Source: Bacteroidia bacterium (GTDB taxonomy: Bacteria > Bacteroidota > Bacteroidia > Flavobacteriales > NORP286). Taken from it: DNA of 6,102 nucleotides. Under the pieces are notes generated by a model. That model had not been told where the DNA came from, did no database searches, and saw only the letters and a program-made list of their open reading frames with translations. The translations under genes and the position numbers were made by a program. Each line of letters opens with the position of its first letter. Position 1 is the first letter of the stretch. Of the stretch, positions 1-6,102 are shown piece by piece. The stretch lies in assembly GCA_016763665.1 (NCBI GenBank), contig JAESTI010000360.1, positions 1-6,102 of the forward strand, given 5' to 3'.

Positions 1-1083
1 GAAATGCCTATTGTATCTATAAAGTATATGTTGTCAAGATTGTGGTTTATTGTGGGGTTTTACTTTTTGGGTACTCAACTATTTAAAAATTATAAGAACA
101 TTAAGCGATTTATTTGGTTGTACACTTTGCCATTACTTGGAGTAATAATTTATACATTAATCAGACATGCCTATTATGGATTTTCTCAGGAATCATCAAC
201 ATGGGTGATGGAACCCTTTTATAAGAATCATGGCGTTTATGCGGTTGCTATTGCGATGTTGTTCCCTTTGATGATCATCTACATGATTAAAGCCAATAGG
301 TTTAGAAATAATTTGTTGCAGAATGCCATGATAGTTATCACCAATATTATTTTTCTTGTAGGGATGATATTTTCCTATACACGGGCAGCATGGTTAAGTT
401 TAGCAGTAGCAGTAATGGCTTTGTTTGTTTTTCAATTTAAAGTGCAGTTAAGAAGTATATTATTGGTAGTGTCGGTAATTGCTGGAATAGGACTTTATAA
501 TTTTCATGAATTAGATATGGCTTTGAACAGAAATGTTCAGGATTCTTCTACTGATTTTCAAGAGCATGTAAAATCTATTTCTAACGTTTCTACCAATGCC
601 TCAAATATGGAGAGGCTCAATAGGTGGAACTGTGCTATCAGGATGTTTTTAGAAAGGCCAATTGTTGGTTGGGGTCCGGGTACGTATATGTTTCAATATG
701 GCCAATTTCAAAAACCTTCTGAATTAACCATTATCAGTACCAATGCGGGAATAAGAGGAAATGCTCATAGTGAGTATTTAGGTCCGTTGGCCGAATCTGG
801 TTTTTTGGGCTTCTTTACATACTTCTTGCTTATACTAATTGTAATTGACAGGGGGATGAAACTCTATTACACCCTTGAAGACAAAGAGTTGAAGTATTTA
901 ATTTTAGGAATATTATTAGGATTTATCACCTATGTGGTGCATGGAGTACTGAATAATTATCTGGATATGGATAAAGCGGCTGTTCCGTTTTGGGCTTTTA
1001 TTGCGATAATTACTTCAATAGATATCTATCACAATAAGACTAAGCAAATATCCGACAGCTCAGAACAGTTACGTCATCAGTAA
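1..1083 (+). CDS. O-antigen ligase/polymerase-like membrane protein (Wzy_C family), 5'-truncated by window edge
   Basis: This is a polytopic inner-membrane protein of the O-antigen ligase/polymerase superfamily. Members transfer or polymerise undecaprenyl-linked glycans on the periplasmic face of the membrane. Numbering from the Met at base 4, hydrophobic segments lie near residues 12-27, 36-53, 78-95, 107-123, 128-144, 151-166, 267-282, 297-316 and 325-342. A large hydrophilic, presumably periplasmic loop spans about 167-255. Family hallmarks are visible: SYTRAAW (124-130, conserved Arg), ERLNRW followed by RPIVGWGPGTY (203-228), and AHSEYLGPLAESG (254-266). Full-length relatives usually exceed 400 residues. 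The frame is open to base 1 and the visible part begins at an internal membrane region, so the Met at base 4 is probably not the start. The last 14 codons overlap the oppositely oriented phosphatase gene. The family call is firm, but the exact substrate (lipopolysaccharide, capsule, exopolysaccharide or protein glycan) cannot be read from sequence. Confidence 0.85.
   Translation, partial: EMPIVSIKYMLSRLWFIVGFYFLGTQLFKNYKNIKRFIWLYTLPLLGVIIYTLIRHAYYGFSQESSTWVMEPFYKNHGVYAVAIAMLFPLMIIYMIKANRFRNNLLQNAMIVITNIIFLVGMIFSYTRAAWLSLAVAVMALFVFQFKVQLRSILLVVSVIAGIGLYNFHELDMALNRNVQDSSTDFQEHVKSISNVSTNASNMERLNRWNCAIRMFLERPIVGWGPGTYMFQYGQFQKPSELTIISTNAGIRGNAHSEYLGPLAESGFLGFFTYFLLILIVIDRGMKLYYTLEDKELKYLILGILLGFITYVVHGVLNNYLDMDKAAVPFWAFIAIITSIDIYHNKTKQISDSSEQLRHQ
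1040..1083. other. 44-base convergent (tail-to-tail) overlap of two coding regions
   Basis: The + strand ligase-like gene ends with TAA at 1081-1083. The - strand phosphatase gene ends with TAG at 1042-1040. The shared segment encodes the last 14 residues of the ligase-like protein on one strand. On the other it encodes the C-terminal DDVTVLSCRIFA of the phosphatase, including a conserved acidic metal-site motif. The phosphatase side is therefore the constrained one, and the ligase tail is probably a dispensable cytoplasmic or terminal extension (inference). Confidence 0.9.
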
Positions 1084-2320
1084 ATGGTTGCTCTTCCTTG
1101 TACTGATTTACCTTTTCCCATAATCTTTTATGGAACACTTCAATTTCGCTGTAAGCGTATTTCATTATGAATTCACTTAGCCTATCTAATTGGTAGGCTT
1201 CTTTTTTGTCGTTTTCTACTTCCACTAAACCATCAGTATAACAAACTATCACTGCTTCACCATCAACTTTTATGGTTCCTTCTGATATCTTTGGAAGATC
1301 CTCAAACATTCCTAATATGGTGCAGCCTTCCTGTAGTTGTTCTATGCTCTTATCCCTGTACAGAATAGGTGGGTTATGTCCTGCATTCACATACTTTAAT
1401 ATCCTCGTTTTTACATTATACTTTGCCATGAAGAATGTAATAAACTTTTCTCTTTTAGCAGTTTCAAGAACTCGAGTATTTAATATTGGAACTAGCTCAG
1501 TTAGTTCTTGAGTTTGAATTAACAAGGTGTGCAGGTTAGCTTGCAAGCTTGCCATTATTAAACCTGCGGCAAAACCTTTCCCTGAAACATCTGCGATACA
1601 AAAAATAATTTCTTCATCATTTAACTGGATATAATCATAATAATCTCCTCCTACGTCATTATGTGGAAAATAAGTTGCCTTCATTTCCAAGAATTTGTTT
1701 TTAGGCAATTTTTTGGGGAAAAGCATGGTTTGCATTTGAGCCCCCAGTTCCAATTCCTTTTTTAGCACATCCTGTTGGATTTGTTCTCGTACTAATTTCT
1801 TATTTTCAAAAGCAACGCAAATGATATTACTAATGGTTTGGATGGAGCGAATATCACTAAAAACATGACCTTCAGTTTCGGATGTACTTCCCAATAGAAC
1901 ATATCCCAATGGTATATCTTTATGATAGACAGGGACAACAAGCTCAAATCCTTTCAGACTAGGATTATTCAGGTTTTCAAGAGATGTAATTTCTTTAAAA
2001 GCGATTATATCTTTTTCGATGTTTATTTTCTTTAATCCTATCTTATCTATACCACTGCTGCAAACCGGTTCCCATTTTTCATTTTTAATGAACACGGCAA
2101 GCTTTTTAACTCCAATTTTGGAAGTCAGGATGTATTCGTAAATTTCAAATAAGGAGGAAGTTGAAAAGTTGCTATTAATGGCTTGGGTTATTTCCAAAAG
2201 AAAATTCAACTCTATTTGATGCTGTCTGAGTTGTTTTCTTAATTCACTCTCTGAAGGTCCCTGTATATCAAGAATTTCCTTTCCCGGTTTATCCGCTATA
2301 GCGGCTGATTTTTTTTGCAT
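1040..2320 (-). CDS. GAF domain + SpoIIE/PP2C-type serine phosphatase
   Basis: A 426-residue soluble protein, probably a cytoplasmic PPM-type phosphatase that dephosphorylates Ser/Thr on a partner such as an anti-anti-sigma factor (family knowledge; the target is unknown). It starts with a basic, polar tail (1-25) and a short coiled-coil helix (about 25-48). A GAF-like sensor domain (about 45-175) and a linker helix (about 172-200, ending in ELGAQMQTMLFPKKLP) follow, then the phosphatase domain (about 205-425). Metal-binding motifs are intact: GGDYYDY (D226), ADVSGKG (D244), YTDG (D363) and TDDVT (D415, D416), with the family motif NAGHNPP at 312-318. No membrane helix or response-regulator domain is present. 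The ATG at 2320 lies 9 bases after the permease stop with no clear Shine-Dalgarno, as is common in Bacteroidota. It is the last gene of the - strand block, and its 3' end runs into the convergent ligase-like gene. No kinase or STAS-domain partner is in view. Confidence 0.92.
   Translation of the reverse strand: MQKKSAAIADKPGKEILDIQGPSESELRKQLRQHQIELNFLLEITQAINSNFSTSSLFEIYEYILTSKIGVKKLAVFIKNEKWEPVCSSGIDKIGLKKINIEKDIIAFKEITSLENLNNPSLKGFELVVPVYHKDIPLGYVLLGSTSETEGHVFSDIRSIQTISNIICVAFENKKLVREQIQQDVLKKELELGAQMQTMLFPKKLPKNKFLEMKATYFPHNDVGGDYYDYIQLNDEEIIFCIADVSGKGFAAGLIMASLQANLHTLLIQTQELTELVPILNTRVLETAKREKFITFFMAKYNVKTRILKYVNAGHNPPILYRDKSIEQLQEGCTILGMFEDLPKISEGTIKVDGEAVIVCYTDGLVEVENDKKEAYQLDRLSEFIMKYAYSEIEVFHKRLWEKVNQYKEEQPFTDDVTVLSCRIFA
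1179..1208 (+). terminator. Candidate rho-independent terminator of the ligase-like transcript, inside the antisense gene
   Basis: On the + strand, arms AGCCTATC (1179-1186) and GGTAGGCT (1192-1199) can form an 8-bp stem with one G-U pair and a 5-base loop TAATT. A T-rich tract with six consecutive T residues follows immediately (1202-1207). It lies about 95 bases past the ligase-like stop codon, in the right orientation to end that transcript. On the - strand the same bases code for phosphatase residues around EAYQLDRLS (about 374-382). The stem is short and not very GC-rich, so activity is inferred from shape only. Confidence 0.5.
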
Positions 2321-2329
2321 TCTTAATAT

Positions 2330-3556
2330 TTAAAAAGAGCTTCCTTTTACATCAATGGCATCACGTAAGCCATTTCCTAATAGATAGAATGACAATACCA
2401 TAATAACAATTGCTATACCCGGTAATATAGCAAGATATGAGGCATCTACAATAATGTATCCATAATTTTCTTTGATCATCATTCCCCATGAAGGAGTTGG
2501 AGGCTGTGCGCCCATTCCCAGAAAGCTCAGACTTGCTTCTGCAATAATTGCATTAGCAAAATTGGATGCAGAAATAACTGTTATAGGTCCCATGATGTTT
2601 GGAAGGATATGCCGTAAAATAATTCTTGTATTGCTAAACCCGAAGGACCTTCCTGCCTCGATATATCCCATTTCTCTTAAACTTAAAATTTGCCCTCTTA
2701 CAATTCTTGCGATTTCAACCCACATGGTTAATCCAACCGCAACAAAGACTTGCCAGAAACCCTTACCAAGAGCTAAAGTAATTGCAATTACTAATAACAA
2801 AGTAGGAATTGACCATACAACATTAATAAGCCAACTGATAGCATCATCAACCTTTCCTTTGAAGAATCCGGCCATTGCACCAAGAGGAATTCCAATTATC
2901 AATGATATCAAAACAGAAATGAACCCAACAGCCAAAGAAATGCGAGTGCCTAAAAGCAGCCTGCTCAGCATGTCCCTTCCAAACCTATCAGTTCCGAGTA
3001 AGTACTTTTTTGTAATTATGTTATGTTCTTCAATTTCATTTTGAAGCATTTGAATGGAGCTATAACATCTTTTACCATAATAGTTACTAAATGAAATCTC
3101 ATCTCCATGAACAATAATATTAGGATTTTCAATCGAAAGTGAGTTTGTAATATTTGCGACATTATAACTATGCTCAGGGCCTTCTCTGTTATCAATTCCG
3201 ATGTACTCCCTAACCAGGATATTTGCACCTTCAAACTTGTATCCAGTTATAGGCATGGATTGATAATTACTTTCTCTACCAATAAACATGGCAGCTAACA
3301 CGCTTGTTGTTTTGACTTCATCGTTCTTAGCAATTTTGAGCATCTGTATACTGAATCCTGGTTTTTTTGTACCTAGCTGTAAGGTCATGTCATTAGACAT
3401 TGGAGTGGGATCAGGTAAGATTAAATAACCTAATAAAGCAATTAATGTAGCAATTATAATAGTTGTCATACCACACATGGCAAGCCTACTTCGCTTTAAT
3501 CTTTTCCAGGCATAATAGCCGGGAGAGTGTGATTCGATATGCTTTCTGTTATACAA
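2330..3556 (-). CDS. Peptide/nickel-type ABC transporter permease (OppC/DppC family) with an enlarged first periplasmic segment
   Basis: Inner-membrane permease subunit of a peptide-type ABC importer, 408 residues against roughly 300 for classical OppC/DppC. An OppC_N-like start (SPGYYAWKRLKRSRLAM, 11-27) leads to membrane helix 1 (about 28-48). A hydrophilic insert of roughly 110 extra residues (about 50-180) precedes the hallmark LGTDRFGRDMLSRLLLGTR (187-205). Further helices lie near 207-230, 242-262, 265-283, 322-346 and 373-394. The EAA coupling loop, which contacts the ATPase, is EAGRSFG...RHILP (300-319). The end, GNGLRDAIDV, departs slightly from the usual GDGLRDALDP. The start is TTG at 3556-3554: an in-frame TAG lies at 3574-3572, no ATG occurs between, and the next Met is residue 27, after the conserved N-terminal motif. 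It begins 5 bases after the glycosyltransferase stop. No partner permease, ATPase or binding protein is in the window, so the subunits must be elsewhere. The substrate is unknown. Confidence 0.92.
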   Translation of the reverse strand: MYNRKHIESHSPGYYAWKRLKRSRLAMCGMTTIIIATLIALLGYLILPDPTPMSNDMTLQLGTKKPGFSIQMLKIAKNDEVKTTSVLAAMFIGRESNYQSMPITGYKFEGANILVREYIGIDNREGPEHSYNVANITNSLSIENPNIIVHGDEISFSNYYGKRCYSSIQMLQNEIEEHNIITKKYLLGTDRFGRDMLSRLLLGTRISLAVGFISVLISLIIGIPLGAMAGFFKGKVDDAISWLINVVWSIPTLLLVIAITLALGKGFWQVFVAVGLTMWVEIARIVRGQILSLREMGYIEAGRSFGFSNTRIILRHILPNIMGPITVISASNFANAIIAEASLSFLGMGAQPPTPSWGMMIKENYGYIIVDASYLAILPGIAIVIMVLSFYLLGNGLRDAIDVKGSSF

Positions 3557-3561
3557 TTCGC

Positions 3562-4713
3562 TTAGTATGTTCTACTCACGTGTACGCGATCTTTCCATTT
3601 ATAACCCCCAATATTTCCATAGAAAGCAATAAAAACTACATATATAATATGACATAGTTGAGTAGGTATAAACCACTTCAATAATTGTTGCTTTTTAAAG
3701 AATCCGGTCACTAAATATAGAAATATCAATTCTAAAATAAATTTAATAGCTATTTGAAATACGTATGCCTCATAAATGCCTTTTGAAAAGCTTAATATCA
3801 AATTTAATAAAAAAATCATATTGAATAATAACACTATCCAAGCAGTGACAGTTGAGTGTACATTTTTATACTTGGTACTTTTAGAAACCCATCTTTTTCT
3901 TTGTGTTAGGAAACCACTTAAAGTGGCTTTGGCATAAGTATCAACAATGCAATCCTGAGACTTTAAAAAATGAATATCATTGGGATATTTTTTAGCGATC
4001 TTATGCATCAGGAATTCATCATCACCAGAACTATAGGATTCGAATCCTTCAAATCCCTCTACTTCTCTGAATGTTTCTTTTAGATAAGCTAAATTGCCTC
4101 CATTGCACATATTTGGTCTTTTGATGCTCATGGCAGCAGCCCCAGAACCACCCAAACCCATAATTTCCAAACATTGCATTTTTTCAAAAAGTGAATTACC
4201 TTCAAAACATCCAACAGGTCCACTGATCAATTTTGGATGTGCATCTTCGTAATAATCAATTGTTGTGCTTACCCATTTGGGGCCTGCTATGCAATCTGCA
4301 TCTGTAACAAGTATTAGATCGTATTTAGATGAATTAATCCCAGCTTTAATAGCTTCCTTTTTCCCAAATATCTCACCACCCATTTCATCAAGTTTAATTA
4401 TTGATAGGTTATTCAGATTTAGTTTCTCTTTACATAATTCTATAATTTCAATTGTTCGATCTGTTGAATGGTCGTCAATTACAATGATCTCAAACAAATG
4501 TTTCGGATAATCTTGTTTTGAAATGTGGTATAGGCAATTTTCTATATGTTCTTCTTCATTTCTAGCAGAAATCAAAATGGAAATTTGAGTAGACAATTCC
4601 GATACATCCTTTTTCATACGATGATCTTTCAATTGGCACCAACCAATAATATAATCTACAAATAACCATCCATAAATGAGCGAAATAACAACAGTGATGG
4701 CACTAAGGAGCAT
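3562..4713 (-). CDS. Membrane-anchored family 2 glycosyltransferase (GT-A fold)
   Basis: Transfers a sugar from a nucleotide-sugar donor to a lipid or glycan acceptor at the cytoplasmic membrane face (family role; donor and acceptor unknown). The 383-residue protein has an N-terminal membrane helix (about 3-24), a GT2 catalytic domain (about 43-275) and three C-terminal membrane segments (about 289-308, 315-337, 348-366). Catalytic landmarks are intact: ISILISARNEEE (44-55), VIDDHSTD (78-85), the DXD-type metal site TDADC (137-141), GDDEFL (230-235, acceptor/base region) and QRKRW (271-275), the Q-x-x-R-W-like motif of processive and related GT2 enzymes. The ATG at 4713 lies inside the end of the upstream UPF0104 gene (11-base overlap), suggesting translational coupling and joint function. 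The short C-terminal membrane bundle makes it less likely to form its own polymer channel than a cellulose-synthase type enzyme (inference). Confidence 0.92.
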   Translation of the reverse strand: MLLSAITVVISLIYGWLFVDYIIGWCQLKDHRMKKDVSELSTQISILISARNEEEHIENCLYHISKQDYPKHLFEIIVIDDHSTDRTIEIIELCKEKLNLNNLSIIKLDEMGGEIFGKKEAIKAGINSSKYDLILVTDADCIAGPKWVSTTIDYYEDAHPKLISGPVGCFEGNSLFEKMQCLEIMGLGGSGAAAMSIKRPNMCNGGNLAYLKETFREVEGFEGFESYSSGDDEFLMHKIAKKYPNDIHFLKSQDCIVDTYAKATLSGFLTQRKRWVSKSTKYKNVHSTVTAWIVLLFNMIFLLNLILSFSKGIYEAYVFQIAIKFILELIFLYLVTGFFKKQQLLKWFIPTQLCHIIYVVFIAFYGNIGGYKWKDRVHVSRTY

Positions 4714-5710
4714 TGTTTCTGAAAAATTTCATATTGAAAACAAAAATGGAACCGATCAATGCTGGCAAAATTTGATTGATTAACCATAAACAAGCAGTAG
4801 CAGTTAATAAACCTAAATGGTTGGTTGAAAACATTCCAAGAAAATAAATGGCGAGCGATCCTTTAATTCCCAATTGCGCTATCGTAATAGTTGGAATAAT
4901 TGTGTGAAGGATATAAATAATGAAAATGGACATCACTACAGATAGTAAGGGAATTTGAATGTTAAATGCGTATAAGAGAAGTAAATATTGAGCTATAAAT
5001 ACAATGTATCTGGTGGAACTGATCAACAACACAGTGGTCAATTCAATCTGGGAATAGTACCGAAAAACTTGAAGATACTTTTCTACTCTCATGAAGTTTT
5101 TATTCATATTGAAAAAGTTACTGATCCAGTTCATTTTAAAATAAGCCAGCAGAATTACTCCACATGCTACAAGTCCTAAAATAATCCATAAGAAATATGT
5201 GATATTGTTTAAATCCATCTTTATATTGATAAAATAAAACAATCCGAAAATCCCAAGAATTGCTGTAACAACAAATTGACTGGCATTACCTATCATGACA
5301 ATGATCACTGCTTTCCACCTGTCAGCTTTATCAAGATGAAATACTCTTGCACCAAACTCTCCAAGCTGATAAGGGGCGAAGATATTGAGTGTGCGACCTG
5401 AAAAAATCGCGTTCAATGAACGCAGAAATGTTATTGCTTCAATCTTTTTGATCAGAAACTTCCATTTTAACGACTCAAGGCTTGCGTTAACTAACATCAA
5501 AATGAGCGCTATCCAAAAAAGTGAAGCATCACCTTTTGTGAGTAACAAAATTAGTTGTTGTGAAATAGATTGAATTTCCCTCTTCTCGAAAATTTGAATG
5601 TAAATGAAATAATAGGATAATGCGAAAACGAAAATTTTTATCGACCATGAAATCACTTTTCGATTCGATTCATCTTTTATGAGGCTATATATTGTACTAA
5701 TAAAGTTCAT
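4703..5710 (-). CDS. UPF0104 / lysylphosphatidylglycerol synthase-like transmembrane protein (flippase-like domain)
   Basis: A 335-residue polytopic membrane protein resembling the membrane half of MprF-type lysylphosphatidylglycerol synthases, without the cytosolic aminoacyltransferase domain. Hydrophobic segments lie near 19-40, 63-78, 133-160, 170-191, 222-247, 253-272, 284-294 and 300-326. Family features are the conserved loop SGRTLNIFAPYQLGEFGAR (104-122; P113, G117, E118, R122), IIPTITIAQLGIKGSLAI (271-288), and WLINQILPALIGS near the end (309-321). In MprF this region flips modified lipids. Stand-alone members often sit beside glycosyltransferases and are proposed to move or help modify glycolipids, so the overlap with the GT2 gene downstream fits that idea (inference). 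The start ATG at 5710-5708 lies 2 bases after the stop of the EEP gene, with no separate Shine-Dalgarno visible, pointing to coupled translation. The lipid substrate is not predictable. Confidence 0.87.
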   Translation of the reverse strand: MNFISTIYSLIKDESNRKVISWSIKIFVFALSYYFIYIQIFEKREIQSISQQLILLLTKGDASLFWIALILMLVNASLESLKWKFLIKKIEAITFLRSLNAIFSGRTLNIFAPYQLGEFGARVFHLDKADRWKAVIIVMIGNASQFVVTAILGIFGLFYFINIKMDLNNITYFLWIILGLVACGVILLAYFKMNWISNFFNMNKNFMRVEKYLQVFRYYSQIELTTVLLISSTRYIVFIAQYLLLLYAFNIQIPLLSVVMSIFIIYILHTIIPTITIAQLGIKGSLAIYFLGMFSTNHLGLLTATACLWLINQILPALIGSIFVFNMKFFRNNAP

Positions 5711-5712
5711 AT

Positions 5713-6102
5713 TTATTCCGGATACTCAAAGCTACACACTAATGGGTAATGATCGGAAAACTTTTCTTTGATAATTTGTTGCTTAGTAGCAGTGATGCTT
5801 TTGCTGTTAAGAATGTAATCTATTCGTATGGGTAATTCCCCTGCATAGGTTGCTCCAAGGCCAAAGTTCCCTTTGTCAAAATTGTCAGTTAAATGTTTGC
5901 TGATCTGTTCGTAAGCATACGATGATGGGGTATCGTTAAAATCCCCGCACAAAATTATTGGGTAGCTGCAGTGGGCTATGTGGTTAGCAATAATTTCAGA
6001 TTGTGAAGCTCGCTTAGCAAAAGCTATCTTTAAGTGATTAAACAGGGAATACCAAGATGATTGAGTAACTTCACTAAGGTGTATAATATTATCTATGGTT
6101 GA
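5713..6102 (-). CDS. Endonuclease/exonuclease/phosphatase (EEP) family protein, C-terminal part only
   Basis: The C-terminal 129 residues of an EEP-superfamily hydrolase (metal-dependent phosphoesterase fold shared by DNase I, AP endonucleases and inositol phosphatases). The frame stays open from the TAA at 5715-5713 to the right window edge, so the N-terminus lies beyond 6102. Counting from the edge, visible motifs are KRASQSEIIANHI (30-42), the catalytic block LCGDFNDTPSSYAY (51-64; D54, N56), RIDYIL (93-98; D95) and SDHYPL (116-121; D117 and the catalytic His118). These are the expected last three active-site blocks in the expected order, so the visible part looks intact. Full-length relatives in Bacteroidota run to about 350 residues, often with N-terminal membrane helices (family recollection, not visible here). 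It is the most upstream visible gene of the - strand block and ends 2 bases before the UPF0104 gene. Nuclease versus phosphatase activity on lipid or sugar phosphates cannot be decided. Confidence 0.88.
   Translation of the reverse strand, partial: STIDNIIHLSEVTQSSWYSLFNHLKIAFAKRASQSEIIANHIAHCSYPIILCGDFNDTPSSYAYEQISKHLTDNFDKGNFGLGATYAGELPIRIDYILNSKSITATKQQIIKEKFSDHYPLVCSFEYPE

Noticed and set aside
4..6. ATG at base 4 as the true start of the ligase-like gene
   Set aside because: The frame is open to the window edge, the visible protein is shorter than the usual family length, and it begins next to a membrane segment. An internal Met is far more likely.
1018..1029. Perfect 12-base palindrome ATAGATATCTAT near the end of the ligase-like gene
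   Set aside because: It has no loop for an RNA hairpin, no T-run on either strand and no second copy noticed. It is AT-rich and within coding sequence, so chance is the simplest explanation.
2326..2350. Weak AAAAG/CTTTT hairpin with T-run at the end of the permease gene
   Set aside because: The stem is almost all A-T and only about 5 bp, and the phosphatase ATG follows within a few bases, so a functional terminator is unlikely.
2472..3044. 190-codon + strand open frame
   Set aside because: It lies wholly antisense to the well-supported permease, and its translation shows no recognisable family or start context. It is a shadow of the permease's codon pattern.
3016..3234. 72-codon - strand open frame inside the permease
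   Set aside because: It is on the same strand but in a different frame from the permease insert and matches nothing recognisable. The permease frame runs intact through it, so there is no sign of a frameshift.
5727..5734. TAGCTTTG on the - strand, matching the Bacteroidota -7 box TAnnTTTG just upstream of the UPF0104 gene
   Set aside because: No convincing -33 element lies at the expected spacing, the bases are inside the EEP coding sequence, and several chance matches are expected in a window of this size.
5950..5952. TTG as the start of a short 79-residue protein
   Set aside because: This codon falls inside the conserved LCGDFND block of the EEP domain, and the frame continues open with family-like sequence to the right edge. 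It is an internal Leu codon.

Overview
The window looks like a chromosomal stretch from a Bacteroidota bacterium, plausibly of the Cytophagales/Flammeovirgaceae type. This is inferred from the AT-rich composition, the lack of clear Shine-Dalgarno sequences before most starts, the very tight gene packing, and protein family traits, notably an OppC/DppC-type permease with a long extra domain after its first membrane helix. No species can be named from the sequence alone. There are no RNA genes, insertion sequences, CRISPR arrays or long repeats, and no gap between genes exceeds 9 bases.

Layout: the left end (1-1083, + strand) holds the C-terminal 360 codons of an O-antigen ligase/polymerase-like (Wzy_C) membrane protein whose N-terminus lies outside the window. 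Everything else is on the - strand and reads right to left as one compact, probably co-transcribed block: an endonuclease/exonuclease/phosphatase (EEP) family protein cut by the right edge (5713-6102), a flippase-like UPF0104/LPG-synthase transmembrane protein (4703-5710), a membrane-anchored family 2 glycosyltransferase (3562-4713), a peptide-type ABC transporter permease (2330-3556), and a GAF plus SpoIIE/PP2C-type serine phosphatase (1040-2320). Junctions in this block are 2 bases, an 11-base overlap, 5 bases and 9 bases, which suggests an operon with translational coupling.

The two transcription units collide tail to tail: the ligase and phosphatase genes share 44 bases in opposite directions, and a good intrinsic-terminator candidate for the + strand ligase transcript (1179-1208) lies inside the phosphatase coding sequence. 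This is the most unusual structural feature here.

Functionally, the glycosyltransferase and UPF0104 protein form a plausible pair for building or moving a glycolipid or cell-surface polymer. The ligase-like gene is also an envelope-glycan gene but belongs to a separate unit. The permease lacks its usual partners (second permease, ATPases, binding protein) in the window, and the phosphatase lacks an anti-sigma or anti-anti-sigma partner. The families are recognisable. I see no clear evidence of an undescribed system; what merits a second look is the gene combination and the convergent overlap.
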